From: Ruminococcus sp.
GTDB taxonomy: Bacteria; Bacillota; Clostridia; Oscillospirales; Ruminococcaceae
Direction: 5' to 3'
Assembly (NCBI GenBank): GCA_017437285.1
Contig: JAFSBM010000134.1
Span: 40,133-104,132, forward strand
Length of the DNA stretch: 64,000 bases
The position numbers and the translations under genes are program-made. The notes under the pieces are model-generated. The model did not search any database. It was not told the DNA's origin and saw only the letters and a program-made list of their open reading frames with translations. Shown here piece by piece: positions 51,149 through 60,259 of the stretch; position 1 is the stretch's first letter, and each line of letters begins with the position of its first letter.

Positions 51149-54100
51149 TTAAAATTTGTTGTTGATGTTTGTTTCATCGCCGAGAAGCTTGTTGTCATTG
51201 CGGGTATTTGTGAATTCTACTGTTACAGCGGAATCTGTCGCTAATACTTGAATATTCTTAGCAGCTGTAGACTCGTACTTCCATGACCAGTCGTCAAGTT
51301 CGGTTACGGTATATTCCCCTGACGGAATATATTCAATAGTTGCGGAACCTTTTCCTGTAACAGCTACAACCATATCAATATTTTTTGAAGTATTTTTAAC
51401 ATTGAACAGGAATGTTTCATTATCCTGAACATCACCTTTTTTAGTGATTGTCAGTTTGCGTGGCTCAGCCTTTGCATAATAGGTTGCCTCTTTGATAATT
51501 CCGTCAACTGCCATTGGCGTGATTTTACCGCTATCATCTACCCAATTATCAGGTACAGAATCTGTACAAGCCTCATCAGTAAACCAGCCGACAAAATAGT
51601 ATGTATCGGCAATATGAGGTACAGAACCGCTTACGCTGCCTGCATGGGCATTAGCACTATTCAGAGAGGGTGTGACATAACAACCGTCAATATTCGTACC
51701 CACAACTCCATTCACCACAATGCGGTAATTGATTTCAACAGGCTCAGATACGTAATAGAAAGTAATCACGTTTAATTCACTATCATTTGTTATGATTTTA
51801 CTCTGTGTAAGACGGCTGGCATCTGTTTTACTTCCGTCAACGTAGTAACCTGCTCTCTCCATAGCCGTACCGATATAACGCTCGCCGTATTTGCCCTGAC
51901 CTTTCTGAGTGGAGGCTTCTTCTGTTCCGAAAAGCCATTCATCAGTTCCGAGAATCTTATGCTCAATTTTGTAATCATGTACTGTAAGAGTATAGTAAAA
52001 ACGAAGAACAAGAATTTTTCCGCTTTCAAGTGTACCAGAAGCATGATATTTACCATCTTGCTCAGTATATTCTGTTACCCAATTATCGCCCTCCTGATTC
52101 TCCTCAAGAGGCTTGCCCTGAGTATTTACCCAAACAGCATTTGCATCAAATTGGTGTCCTTTATATTCATTTGTTTGTCGGCTTACAATATCGCCAACAT
52201 TTCCTGTTGAAAATTCACGTGACTGAATTGTCCATGTTCCGTCAAGATTTTCTGTAAGATGCTCAACAAGGAACATAGGAGATTCATTTTCAGTATAGTA
52301 GAATTTAATAACATTTTTGTCGGGATAAGCCGTCAGAACGATACGTTTCTGATATTCATCGGGAACGTACATATCAATCATTTTAAATCTTTCAGTTGTA
52401 ACAGCTTCCTCTGTAAGTTTCTTGACTTCCTCAACTGTTTCAATTCCGCCATTTTCATTTTTGAATTTATTATCACCTGTTGCGGCATTGATGTATTTTA
52501 CAGTATACTTCACATTAGCGAGATGAATATAATAGAATGTGTAATCAACGGTATAGGTATAGTCTGTATTGCCCTCAGTATATGGAGAACCGTCCATATT
52601 TACCTTAGTGATTGTTACAGTTGGATCAGTAATATTCGTATCTTCCGCAAACATAATAGCATGGCTTGCCAATTCGGGGAAATAACCTTTATTATAATCT
52701 GCCCACAATTCAGGGAGTGCCTTTGCGGAAAATGTCTTTGTTCGTCCGTCCTGTAACTGACCTGTTGTATCATCAGCAATCTGTCTGCTTGTACTCATAT
52801 CGAGAACATATTTGCCGTTACTTAACAGATATTCGCCGTTTGCATCCTTTTGGGCATCTGCACCAATATAGTGAATCGTGTAACGAATCATCTTGTCAGC
52901 AATCCATTCCGCATAGATTTTCAAATCCTTGTTGACAGGCATATTATTAGGCAGAAATGCCACCTTTTCGTTTGTTTCTTCATCAATATAGAACCAACCA
53001 ACAAAGTCATAACCCTCACGGCTGATTGTTGACGGATAATTTACAGGCTCACCATGAGGCACATCAACGTCATTGTTGGCATTTTCACCGTCAGGAATAG
53101 CCGCACTATTTTTCATATCGTTATATGTTTCATAGAATTTTACATTGTGAGTTACCTTTTCCCAGTAAGCATACACGGAAAGGTCAGCGTCGTCCATAGT
53201 CTTACCGCTGTCCCATTCCACAGGCACATAAGCACTTGGTGAATATGACCAGCCCACAAAGCTATACGCACCTTTTTCATATGAAGCAGGGTAATGATTA
53301 CTCTCCATAACCTCTTTTGTAATAGGTTCTGCGGCGGATATTCTCTGACCGTATACAAGATGTGCATCTTTAATATTATTACCGACATTGTAGAAGCTGA
53401 CTATATGAGGATTTCTTGTGTAATAGAATGTGGAATTTTGAGTTGCATTTGTTACAGAACCTGGTTTTTCATTAGCAATATATGATTTTTCCAGCTTTAC
53501 TCCATAGTATTCATAAGGTGTAATCTGAGTCCATGTATTATATGCCATTTTATACGTGATAAGCGGCTGCTTTACATATTCTCTGCCTTCATGTAGTTCT
53601 GTATTTGTTTCCTCATTTGGAATTGCAGAGTAGTAAATATGGAAATACTGATCATTCAATGTCTCATTTGCCCACCATGCGACAAATCGTGTTGCATCAG
53701 GGTCATCAGGCTCATTGATTATTTCAGCAGATAAAGTTGTATATACTTTGAGTGTAGCATTATCGCCTTTTATTGTACGATATTTACAGCCGTCAACAGG
53801 AGCCCATTCAGGAGTTGAATAACTCCCACTTGTGGGAACTACACCTGTCGGCCATAAATCTGTAATTATCTGATTATATTTGACGTTATTGACTGTTAGA
53901 TAATGATACTTATAACCGTCAATAATATCATAGCCGTATGTATAGCGTGAATCACTTATCTCAGGAAGCGATGAAACACTATACCCCCATGTCATCGACT
54001 GAGGAGTGGTATTGGTTGTAGCAGATGCAAGCTGATATTTGCCGATTTCGGAATAATCAGGAGTATCCAGCTTTTTTGAAATACTCAGATTATTTCCGGG

Positions 54101-56185
54101 ATCATCAGAAACACCATATCCGCCAGCGTGAGTTACGTGTCTTCCCCCGTGCTGATTAAGCCACTGACCATTTTGACCAATACGCCAACAACCTGGATTT
54201 TCAACCCAAGTAATTTCAACTGTTTTCTCACCTGATGTAAAATTTGAAGAACCAGCTCCTATTTCGAGATAGTATCCTCTTTCATCAGTAACATAATATG
54301 TATCACCGCTTACATGCTGAAAATTCAGTGTATATGCATCTTTATCGTTTTGATTTTTACTCAGTACAAGCTTATTTTCATTGTTTTGCTCGTTGGTCAG
54401 AACACGGTCACTTTGATTGTTGGAAATATGATACCATACGATATAGTCACCATCAGAGAGAATACCTCTGCTGTTAGGACGCATATTCTTATATGGCACT
54501 AAATCGCCACTCTGTACACGTGCATAATAGAACTTCAAATCATAAGTTCTGCGTTTATAATAGACGTTGATTACGGTTGAATTATCACCCATAACCGTTG
54601 CTGAAATTTCGCTTTTTTCTTCATCGAATACAAAATAATCATATTCATATCTTGTATCAATTTTACTATATTCTACAGTAAATCTATCTCCTATCTCATT
54701 GCTGGGAACTTCTTCCTGAACAACATCACTTGAAAATTCAAGATTTTCAATGTTGAATTCATCAGCATTTGGGTCGAATGTAACATAGTCGCCCGAAGTT
54801 GCGTTCATAGTTACAGTACCCCAGTAACTGTAGTCACTGTCGTTGGAATTTTCATTGGTATTGGCATTTTCTTTCCAGTAAATTACATTATAGGTAGCGT
54901 CAGCTGCAACCCACTTTGCCTTAAATGTTATATCAAAATCGGGGATTGGAACTGCCAGTCCAGCTTTAAGATTGGAAGCTATTTCTTCAGCTTTTTCACG
55001 CTGCTTTTCGGTGAGAGAATCATTTGCAACCTCCCAATGGTCAAAGGTATAACCTGCCTTACTTGGAGCAGCTATTCTGAAATCTGTTTCATATCGTGCA
55101 TAAACAGGCTCAACACCGTGACCGCCGTCAAGCTCAAAGTTAATAAGATGATATTCTCTGTCGTAATAAATTTCAAGAACAGTTGAACCGTCAGCTGCAA
55201 CTGTTGTGTCATCGTAATCCAGCATTATAAAGCCGTCTAACTGATTTCCCAAATCTGTTGAAACTGAAATTACAGAACCAACAGGTGCTTCTTTTATAAT
55301 TGAATTGCCGAATGAATAGAAATCATCATATTTATTCTGATAATATGTGCTGATATGATATTCAGCAGGCTGTGGGAGATAAACCACATAATAAATGTGA
55401 TTTTCAGAAATACTCTCTATGTTCAGTTTAAGGGATTCGCCTTTTGTAAGTGTATTTTCGTCTACTCCGTTAAACCAGCAATTTGCTGTTGAATCCCAAT
55501 CGGATTCTGTTGCAATATATGCCTCATAACCTGTACGAACAGGGCTTGATACCTCAGCATCCAATCCTGTACCTTTGGCAATTGTTGCGATATAGTCGTT
55601 GGCAACTGAACCCACCATATCAGGAGATTCATTATTGTAAAGATACTTAATCGTTACAGTATATGTAATAAATTCGCTGTCTGCCGCAGCGGTATTTACA
55701 TCTTCAAGAACAGCAGGTGATTCCTTTTTAATCGGTGCAATAGGCTCAGCAGGCTTTATTGGTTCAACTTGCTCAATCGGTAAAGCCTCCTCAATGATTG
55801 TAACCTTAACGCTGTGACTTTCCGTAACATTAGTGCCATTAGTAACCTCACAGCGAATGTCAGTTGTATTATCTGATTGCAGAAATTTCTCTACAAGATT
55901 ATAGCTGATTTCGCAAGAGGACGCAGTCTGACCGTAAATATCCACCCAATCAGAGGAATCTGCATTGAAAATCTGCCATTGATATGACTCGGAATTGCTG
56001 TCGCTTAAATAAATTGTTTCTTTCTCATCAAAAGAAAGAACTATTTCAGATACTGCCTCACCCTTATGAATGATATAAATATCGGAATCTTCGGAGCTTA
56101 CGGTATTGATAGGAACTGAACAAATAAGCATAACTAAAGCTATAACAAGTGAAAATATTCTTGTGTATGCAGTTGTTTTTTTCAT
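51149..56185 (-). CDS. giant secreted InlB-B-repeat adhesin-like protein
   Basis: 1678 residues. Signal peptide (residues 1 to about 30), Ig-like N-terminal domain, then several InlB B-repeat/Flg_new-type units with the GY-x-F-x-GW pattern (for example GYTFDHWEVAND, YSFVGWSYSP, GYDFVGWFYID), many Tyr-rich segments and MucBP-like stretches. It ends with a SpaA-like prealbumin-type Ig domain (PRKLTITKKGDVQDNETFLF ... SGEYTVTELDDWSWKYES). Unlike most such proteins there is no LPXTG motif or membrane span after this domain; it stops at LLGDETNINNKF. It may be held by partner subunits of the TasA-like locus, or the anchor has been lost. Confidence 0.85.
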   Translation of the reverse strand: MKKTTAYTRIFSLVIALVMLICSVPINTVSSEDSDIYIIHKGEAVSEIVLSFDEKETIYLSDSNSESYQWQIFNADSSDWVDIYGQTASSCEISYNLVEKFLQSDNTTDIRCEVTNGTNVTESHSVKVTIIEEALPIEQVEPIKPAEPIAPIKKESPAVLEDVNTAAADSEFITYTVTIKYLYNNESPDMVGSVANDYIATIAKGTGLDAEVSSPVRTGYEAYIATESDWDSTANCWFNGVDENTLTKGESLKLNIESISENHIYYVVYLPQPAEYHISTYYQNKYDDFYSFGNSIIKEAPVGSVISVSTDLGNQLDGFIMLDYDDTTVAADGSTVLEIYYDREYHLINFELDGGHGVEPVYARYETDFRIAAPSKAGYTFDHWEVANDSLTEKQREKAEEIASNLKAGLAVPIPDFDITFKAKWVAADATYNVIYWKENANTNENSNDSDYSYWGTVTMNATSGDYVTFDPNADEFNIENLEFSSDVVQEEVPSNEIGDRFTVEYSKIDTRYEYDYFVFDEEKSEISATVMGDNSTVINVYYKRRTYDLKFYYARVQSGDLVPYKNMRPNSRGILSDGDYIVWYHISNNQSDRVLTNEQNNENKLVLSKNQNDKDAYTLNFQHVSGDTYYVTDERGYYLEIGAGSSNFTSGEKTVEITWVENPGCWRIGQNGQWLNQHGGRHVTHAGGYGVSDDPGNNLSISKKLDTPDYSEIGKYQLASATTNTTPQSMTWGYSVSSLPEISDSRYTYGYDIIDGYKYHYLTVNNVKYNQIITDLWPTGVVPTSGSYSTPEWAPVDGCKYRTIKGDNATLKVYTTLSAEIINEPDDPDATRFVAWWANETLNDQYFHIYYSAIPNEETNTELHEGREYVKQPLITYKMAYNTWTQITPYEYYGVKLEKSYIANEKPGSVTNATQNSTFYYTRNPHIVSFYNVGNNIKDAHLVYGQRISAAEPITKEVMESNHYPASYEKGAYSFVGWSYSPSAYVPVEWDSGKTMDDADLSVYAYWEKVTHNVKFYETYNDMKNSAAIPDGENANNDVDVPHGEPVNYPSTISREGYDFVGWFYIDEETNEKVAFLPNNMPVNKDLKIYAEWIADKMIRYTIHYIGADAQKDANGEYLLSNGKYVLDMSTSRQIADDTTGQLQDGRTKTFSAKALPELWADYNKGYFPELASHAIMFAEDTNITDPTVTITKVNMDGSPYTEGNTDYTYTVDYTFYYIHLANVKYTVKYINAATGDNKFKNENGGIETVEEVKKLTEEAVTTERFKMIDMYVPDEYQKRIVLTAYPDKNVIKFYYTENESPMFLVEHLTENLDGTWTIQSREFSTGNVGDIVSRQTNEYKGHQFDANAVWVNTQGKPLEENQEGDNWVTEYTEQDGKYHASGTLESGKILVLRFYYTLTVHDYKIEHKILGTDEWLFGTEEASTQKGQGKYGERYIGTAMERAGYYVDGSKTDASRLTQSKIITNDSELNVITFYYVSEPVEINYRIVVNGVVGTNIDGCYVTPSLNSANAHAGSVSGSVPHIADTYYFVGWFTDEACTDSVPDNWVDDSGKITPMAVDGIIKEATYYAKAEPRKLTITKKGDVQDNETFLFNVKNTSKNIDMVVAVTGKGSATIEYIPSGEYTVTELDDWSWKYESTAAKNIQVLATDSAVTVEFTNTRNDNKLLGDETNINNKF

Positions 56186-56229
56186 CCGTATTCCTCCTTT
56201 CGATATTTATAAATTATGAAAATCCCCTA

Positions 56230-56814
56230 TTATGATTCGTTTGACGCTCTGTCGTAAGTCTGTTCCGCTGTTTCATCACCAATCTTCTGGTAAAGATATG
56301 CGGTAAATTTAAGACCAAAATTTTCACCATTATACTTCTGTGAAACGTACAAAGTATCTTTTTCAATAATATTTATAGGAGAATTAAAATCATCTCCCGT
56401 ATAGACATATACATTATCAACAACTTTCTGCCAATGGCTGCAAAGTGAATATCTAACAGTATTCGGAATGGTTTTTTCCTCAACCTTTACATAAAGATAT
56501 GAGGGAATTCCTGTTTTGTCCGTTATAGTAATTTGCGGGTCTTTCGGAATATTTACCCCAGGCATTACCTTATAGCTGTTTTCAATAACTTTTTCGGATT
56601 TTAGTAGTTCATATCTTCCGCTGTTTTGAATTTTAGCTTTGCTTTCGTTAAGAGTTACATTCTTTGCAAGCTCTGATGCAAATTCAACTGAGCCGTTCAG
56701 ACTTACCTTGCGGACATATTTTGCGTGAAGTCCTGAGGTAATCATTACTGCGGAAATCACAGCAGCAATTCCCACAACAAGGAGAATGTATCTTTTTATT
56801 CGTTTTTTCGGCAT
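56230..56814 (-). CDS. TasA-like SipW substrate
   Basis: 194 residues: basic start MPKKRIKRYILLVVGIAAVI, a cleavage-like region SGLHAKYVRK that resembles the SGxYAKY of TasA precursors, then a beta-rich body (ITDKTGIPSYLYVKVEEKTI). GGAGGAG lies just before the ATG at 56814; the longer frame from 56928 overlaps the upstream gene and is rejected. It is 10 bases after the previous TasA-like gene. Confidence 0.72.
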   Translation of the reverse strand: MPKKRIKRYILLVVGIAAVISAVMITSGLHAKYVRKVSLNGSVEFASELAKNVTLNESKAKIQNSGRYELLKSEKVIENSYKVMPGVNIPKDPQITITDKTGIPSYLYVKVEEKTIPNTVRYSLCSHWQKVVDNVYVYTGDDFNSPINIIEKDTLYVSQKYNGENFGLKFTAYLYQKIGDETAEQTYDRASNES

Positions 56815-56824
56815 ACGCTCCTCC

Positions 56825-57388
56825 TTAATCAATCTGTGTGAACGATACCACAGCCTCAAAGTGTGCTGAAAGCGAGTCACCCTGACCGCCATGAGCTGCC
56901 ATAATATTATCGTAACAGTCCTTATCAATAGTGACCTTTAAAATTTTTATTGTTTCTGTGGTCTGCCCTGCATCTAAATCTGCAAATTCTCCGAAATCCA
57001 AAGTTGCCACGTTTGCTGTTTCGGGAGTGTCATCATTAAATATTTTGGTGTCACCGTTAAATGTAAACTTTGCTCCTTTTAGCATATCATCTGGAAAAGC
57101 AATTTCAAAACCGCATCTGACATCAACCTCCGAGGGATTTGAAAGCTTTATTTCATATTCATATGAATATTCGTCCTTTGAGCCGTCAGAGGCAAAAACC
57201 CACGTATCATTATTAAAACTTGCAAGAGGTGAAAATTCAGCTACAGCGGCAATATTTCCCGATTCGCTTTTATTTGAATATTTTGCATAAAGTCCCGACA
57301 CGAGATAAATTGAAAGCATAGTCAGACATAACAGGACTGCGGCAAGCTTTAAAAATATATTCGATTTGGAATAGAATTCATTACGCAT
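56825..57388 (-). CDS. TasA-like SipW substrate
   Basis: 187 residues with a signal segment LKLAAVLLCLTMLSIYLVSG followed by LYAKYSNKSES, the TasA-type cleavage region, then a beta sandwich-like body with ESGNIAAVAEFSPLASFN and a late DAGQTTETIKILKVTIDKDC. It follows the family B repeat and is separated by it from the sipW gene, so the repeat may limit its expression. Confidence 0.75.
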   Translation of the reverse strand: MRNEFYSKSNIFLKLAAVLLCLTMLSIYLVSGLYAKYSNKSESGNIAAVAEFSPLASFNNDTWVFASDGSKDEYSYEYEIKLSNPSEVDVRCGFEIAFPDDMLKGAKFTFNGDTKIFNDDTPETANVATLDFGEFADLDAGQTTETIKILKVTIDKDCYDNIMAAHGGQGDSLSAHFEAVVSFTQID

Positions 57389-57441
57389 TGCTCATCACCT
57401 GCTTTATCGTTAATCTGATTCCTTGGATTGCTCACCTTTTA

Positions 57442-57599
57442 GGGCATCTCTAAAAACCCCTTTTGAGAAAAAACAGCTATGCACGTCATCTGCTTCATCA
57501 ACCTCCCTTGGAGTGCGACAGCACGCCTTCGGAAGGTTTCCTTGCAGCTGTCGTACCTATCTGTTTTTTCTTTAATCAAACGAGTTTTTAGAGATGCCC
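57442..57599. mobile_element. family B mobile repeat inside the SipW/TasA operon
   Basis: 158 bp with GGGCATCTCTAAAAAC ends; TTA flanks both sides. Its right part supplies the last nine codons and the stop (KGISKNSFD, TAA) of the second signal peptidase. As a long hairpin in the operon it may reduce read-through to the genes from 57388 on. Confidence 0.9.
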
Positions 57600-58132
57600 T
57601 TAAGTCGTCTGATTTCTTCCTTGATAGCTTCTATATCCTTATTATCCTGCTCTTTCTTTCGGCGGAATGACATTTCGGGAATGAGAAATGCCACAGCTAT
57701 TATTAAAACTATGCCGAAACCTGATTTCAGAAAATTGACTATAACGCCAATAAAGGGAATACTTTTTACAACCATTCCCTTTATATTTTTCTTGTTTATA
57801 GGTTCATCGGCTGTATTATTTGCATCGCCCTTTGTTGTTACCATATCGCCGTCAATATCAATGATACGGTGAACAACAAGATAGGACGATTCCTGATATA
57901 CCACAATATCTCCGATTTTGTAATCATCCTCCTCATGGACGATTATCAAATCATTTACGCTGAGTTCAGTTTCCATACTTCCCGAAAGAACAACAGCAGA
58001 GCCATAGCCGAATGGCATTGGCATTGCGTTGCCCACCAGCGTTTCAGCATTCCACGAATACAGCTTCAAACCGATTACTACAGCCGCAAATGCTATCAGC
58101 ATTATGCGGAATATGCTTAGTGTTTTTTTCAT
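57572..58132 (-). CDS. sipW: ER-type (SipW-like) signal peptidase I, second copy
   Basis: 186 residues with an N-terminal membrane segment, catalytic Ser in VVLSGSMETELS, catalytic His (not Lys) in YLVVHRIIDI, and the Asp box VTTKGDANNTADEP, then a second membrane span. The Ser-His-Asp set is that of SipW/ER-type peptidases that process TasA/CalY proteins. The final residues KGISKNSFD and the stop come from a family B element. Its start overlaps the anchored subunit gene by four bases. Confidence 0.9.
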   Translation of the reverse strand: MKKTLSIFRIMLIAFAAVVIGLKLYSWNAETLVGNAMPMPFGYGSAVVLSGSMETELSVNDLIIVHEEDDYKIGDIVVYQESSYLVVHRIIDIDGDMVTTKGDANNTADEPINKKNIKGMVVKSIPFIGVIVNFLKSGFGIVLIIAVAFLIPEMSFRRKKEQDNKDIEAIKEEIRRLKGISKNSFD

Positions 58133-59022
58133 GCAGATTCCTCCGATTTTCTTTCCTTTATGAGGGAAGAAATGATAAGAATCAGAATTGCGGAAATGAT
58201 AATAATTACATACAGCTTCACATTGAATCTGTCACCTGTCTTAGGCGGAAGAATTCCCGAATCTTCGGCATCGGGGTCATCGCTGTATGAAGCTGTGGTG
58301 TTGATGCGTATATGAAGTTCAAGGTCATCTTCAACAGCAAGATTGCCAAGCATTGTATCAAATTCATCATTTCCCTGCTCAAAGGGCCACTCCCATTCAA
58401 GGGTATACACATCATATCTTCCTGTGCCAAGAATACTGTCGTGATTGACATTATTCAGCTCCAGAACAGGAACTTTTTCACTGCTGCTTCCCGAAATATA
58501 GGTATTTTCATGATTCCATACACGGACTTCAACGGGTATATTAAAATCTGTGCCTGTTATCCACGATTCCATATTAAGATTGTACATCAGCGGAACATCA
58601 CCTGTATTTGCAAGTGTAAAAACATACTTATTTGAAGTTCCGGGAGCAATTAGTTTATCACCGTTATTATCCTGACCTTTTACAGTCAATTTATTTTCGT
58701 CATTTTCATAAGAAATGCGGAAAATTTCCACATCTGTTTCAGCCTGCCATACGGTTTTTTCATCATAAGCAGAAAATGACGGATTTGCAAGCTGTGCAAT
58801 TCCATTCATTCCGTTGTTTTGTGCATATACATCATTTTTCGGCTCATTGATTACTTTTACAACCGTAGTGCCTGTTGACTCTGTCAACGGAATTATATTT
58901 GTAAATTCTCTTTCTGAATACTTGCTTATCTGACTGAAAAGAACAGCTAATGACGCTGCTTCACACAGCAGAAGCAGTATTACAACGATACCAAGAATTC
59001 TGCTTTTCTTTTTAGCAGTCAT
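58129..59022 (-). CDS. cell-wall-anchored TasA-like protein with PPKTG sorting signal
   Basis: 297 residues. A membrane segment (SRILGIVVILLLLCEAASLA) starts the protein, followed by a TasA-like beta body (NDENKLTVKGQDNNGDKLIA, APGTSNKYVFTLANTGDVPL). It ends with LPPKTGDRFNVK, a membrane span and the basic tail KERK, a sortase signal. This member is the likely wall anchor for the fibre. AAAGGGGG lies before the ATG at 59022. Two hairpins (59056-59119) precede it, which may lower its amount relative to the major subunit. Confidence 0.82.
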   Translation of the reverse strand: MTAKKKSRILGIVVILLLLCEAASLAVLFSQISKYSEREFTNIIPLTESTGTTVVKVINEPKNDVYAQNNGMNGIAQLANPSFSAYDEKTVWQAETDVEIFRISYENDENKLTVKGQDNNGDKLIAPGTSNKYVFTLANTGDVPLMYNLNMESWITGTDFNIPVEVRVWNHENTYISGSSSEKVPVLELNNVNHDSILGTGRYDVYTLEWEWPFEQGNDEFDTMLGNLAVEDDLELHIRINTTASYSDDPDAEDSGILPPKTGDRFNVKLYVIIIISAILILIISSLIKERKSEESA

Positions 59023-59055
59023 TGCTGTTCCCCCTTTCATTTTCCTCAGCATTTG

Positions 59056-59119
59056 CGGCAGTCCGAGTAATCGGACTGTCGGAAATACGGAAGATGCAGG
59101 CACCGCCACAAGTGCCTGC
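59056..59119 (-). promoter_or_regulatory. two tandem hairpins between fibre subunit genes
   Basis: GCAGGCAC/GTGCCTGC (8 bp) and CGRCAGTCCGA/TCGGACTGYCG (11 bp with one G-U) lie between the TasA-like gene and the anchored subunit gene. Neither is followed by a T run, so they look like RNA stability or attenuation elements that set subunit ratios. Confidence 0.6.
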
Positions 59120-59166
59120 TTTCTTCAATTAATTATTAGTCATCAATCAACTGCAAATTCAGTACA

Positions 59167-59964
59167 TTAGTCAAGCTGAGTTACTGAGATAGAAATCTTA
59201 ATAGCTTCATTCAGACAATAATCTGTATCTTCTATAAGTGTAGTAGCGGGAACAAGTGTTGTACCTGCCGCAAGGTCACCGAGAAGAGTATCCTGCTTAT
59301 CGTAAGTACCTGCACCTTTGGCATCAAAATCCCATTCCCATGTAAGGTTAAGTGTGCCGATTTCACTTGCAAGGTCTAAGTTAGCGTCAATTGAATTGTT
59401 AGTAAGTCCTTCAAGTTTTGTTTCAACCTCAGACAACTTACCACCGTCTACTAAAGTAGATGTTCCATCGCCATTAACCTGTGTAAGAGTAAACTTAACA
59501 GGATAATAGTCATCAGTATTGTCAAATTTATCATCGACTTTGCCTGTTGTCATATCGGGTAAATCAGTTTTAGCGTTAAGGAAAACTTCCTTAACTTCAT
59601 CAACAACAACGTCCAGCTTTACATCAACTTCGGGAGTTCCTGCAATAGCAAATGTGATACCTTCAGTATTCTTTGTACCGGGAGCAACAAGCTTATTATC
59701 ATTTGAAGATTCAACTGTAAGTGTTGTATTGTCTGTGTCTGCTGTAATTCCACCTGGTGTATTACCGCCGCCAACAGACATATATGTTTTGTCAAACAAT
59801 GAGCCTGAGGCTGTTACAGTAACTCCAAACTTTGCAACTCTTGCAGAATCATCAGCATTATCGGATGTAACGTATTTTGCGTAAGTACCGCTTACAATAC
59901 TTGTTGATAACATTGTGGCAATCATAAGACCGCCTGCTAAACGCATTGACTTATTTTTTTTCAT
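59167..59964 (-). CDS. TasA-like major fibre subunit candidate
   Basis: 265 residues. Signal peptide ends in MLSTSIVSGTYAKYVTSDNA, a classic SipW/TasA cleavage region, then ARVAKFGVTVTASGSLFDKT, and a paired NKLVAPGTKNTEGITFAIAG segment characteristic of TasA/CalY proteins. It follows the first signal peptidase and precedes the hairpins, as expected for the main subunit. AAAGGGG lies before the ATG at 59964. Confidence 0.85.
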   Translation of the reverse strand: MKKNKSMRLAGGLMIATMLSTSIVSGTYAKYVTSDNADDSARVAKFGVTVTASGSLFDKTYMSVGGGNTPGGITADTDNTTLTVESSNDNKLVAPGTKNTEGITFAIAGTPEVDVKLDVVVDEVKEVFLNAKTDLPDMTTGKVDDKFDNTDDYYPVKFTLTQVNGDGTSTLVDGGKLSEVETKLEGLTNNSIDANLDLASEIGTLNLTWEWDFDAKGAGTYDKQDTLLGDLAAGTTLVPATTLIEDTDYCLNEAIKISISVTQLD

Positions 59965-59982
59965 GGAATTAACCCCTTTCAT

Positions 59983-60098
59983 AAGAATATTGTTTATTCC
60001 TCCCTGCTGTCAGCACATGGGAGATATTATATAATCCGTCTCCGACGTGGCAATCGGGGAAGAATAACATAACGTGTTTAATTTGCGGATTCATTATC
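59983..60098 (-). other. structured leader upstream of the TasA-like gene
   Basis: On the minus strand, CTCCC ... GGGAG with an inner TGCTGACAGCA, and CGTCGGAGACGG, form stems in about 115 bases between the first signal peptidase and the TasA-like gene. No known riboswitch pattern matched by eye. It may be a processing or attenuation region. Confidence 0.4.
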
Positions 60099-60259
60099 AT
60101 ACCAATCCCTAAAATGTTAGTAGACAAAGATGATGAGCAGAAATGCTGTATGTCAAGGCGGACGACGAAAGCATACTGTCTGTATGGTGAGGAAGTCCAA
60201 CGATGACAGGCAGTATTTATGCCATTAGATTTGTCTGCTGTTGTTTTAGGGATTGGTAT
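60099..60259. mobile_element. family A mobile repeat, copy 2
   Basis: 161 bp with ATACCAATCCCTAAAA and TTTTAGGGATTGGTAT ends, uninterrupted, and otherwise like the copy at 7934. Its right end supplies the last codons and stop of the first signal peptidase. Confidence 0.88.

Noticed and set aside
59983-60098. c-di-GMP or other known riboswitch before the TasA-like gene
   Set aside because: Stems are present, but the conserved bases of the c-di-GMP-I class are not; kept only as an unnamed structured leader.
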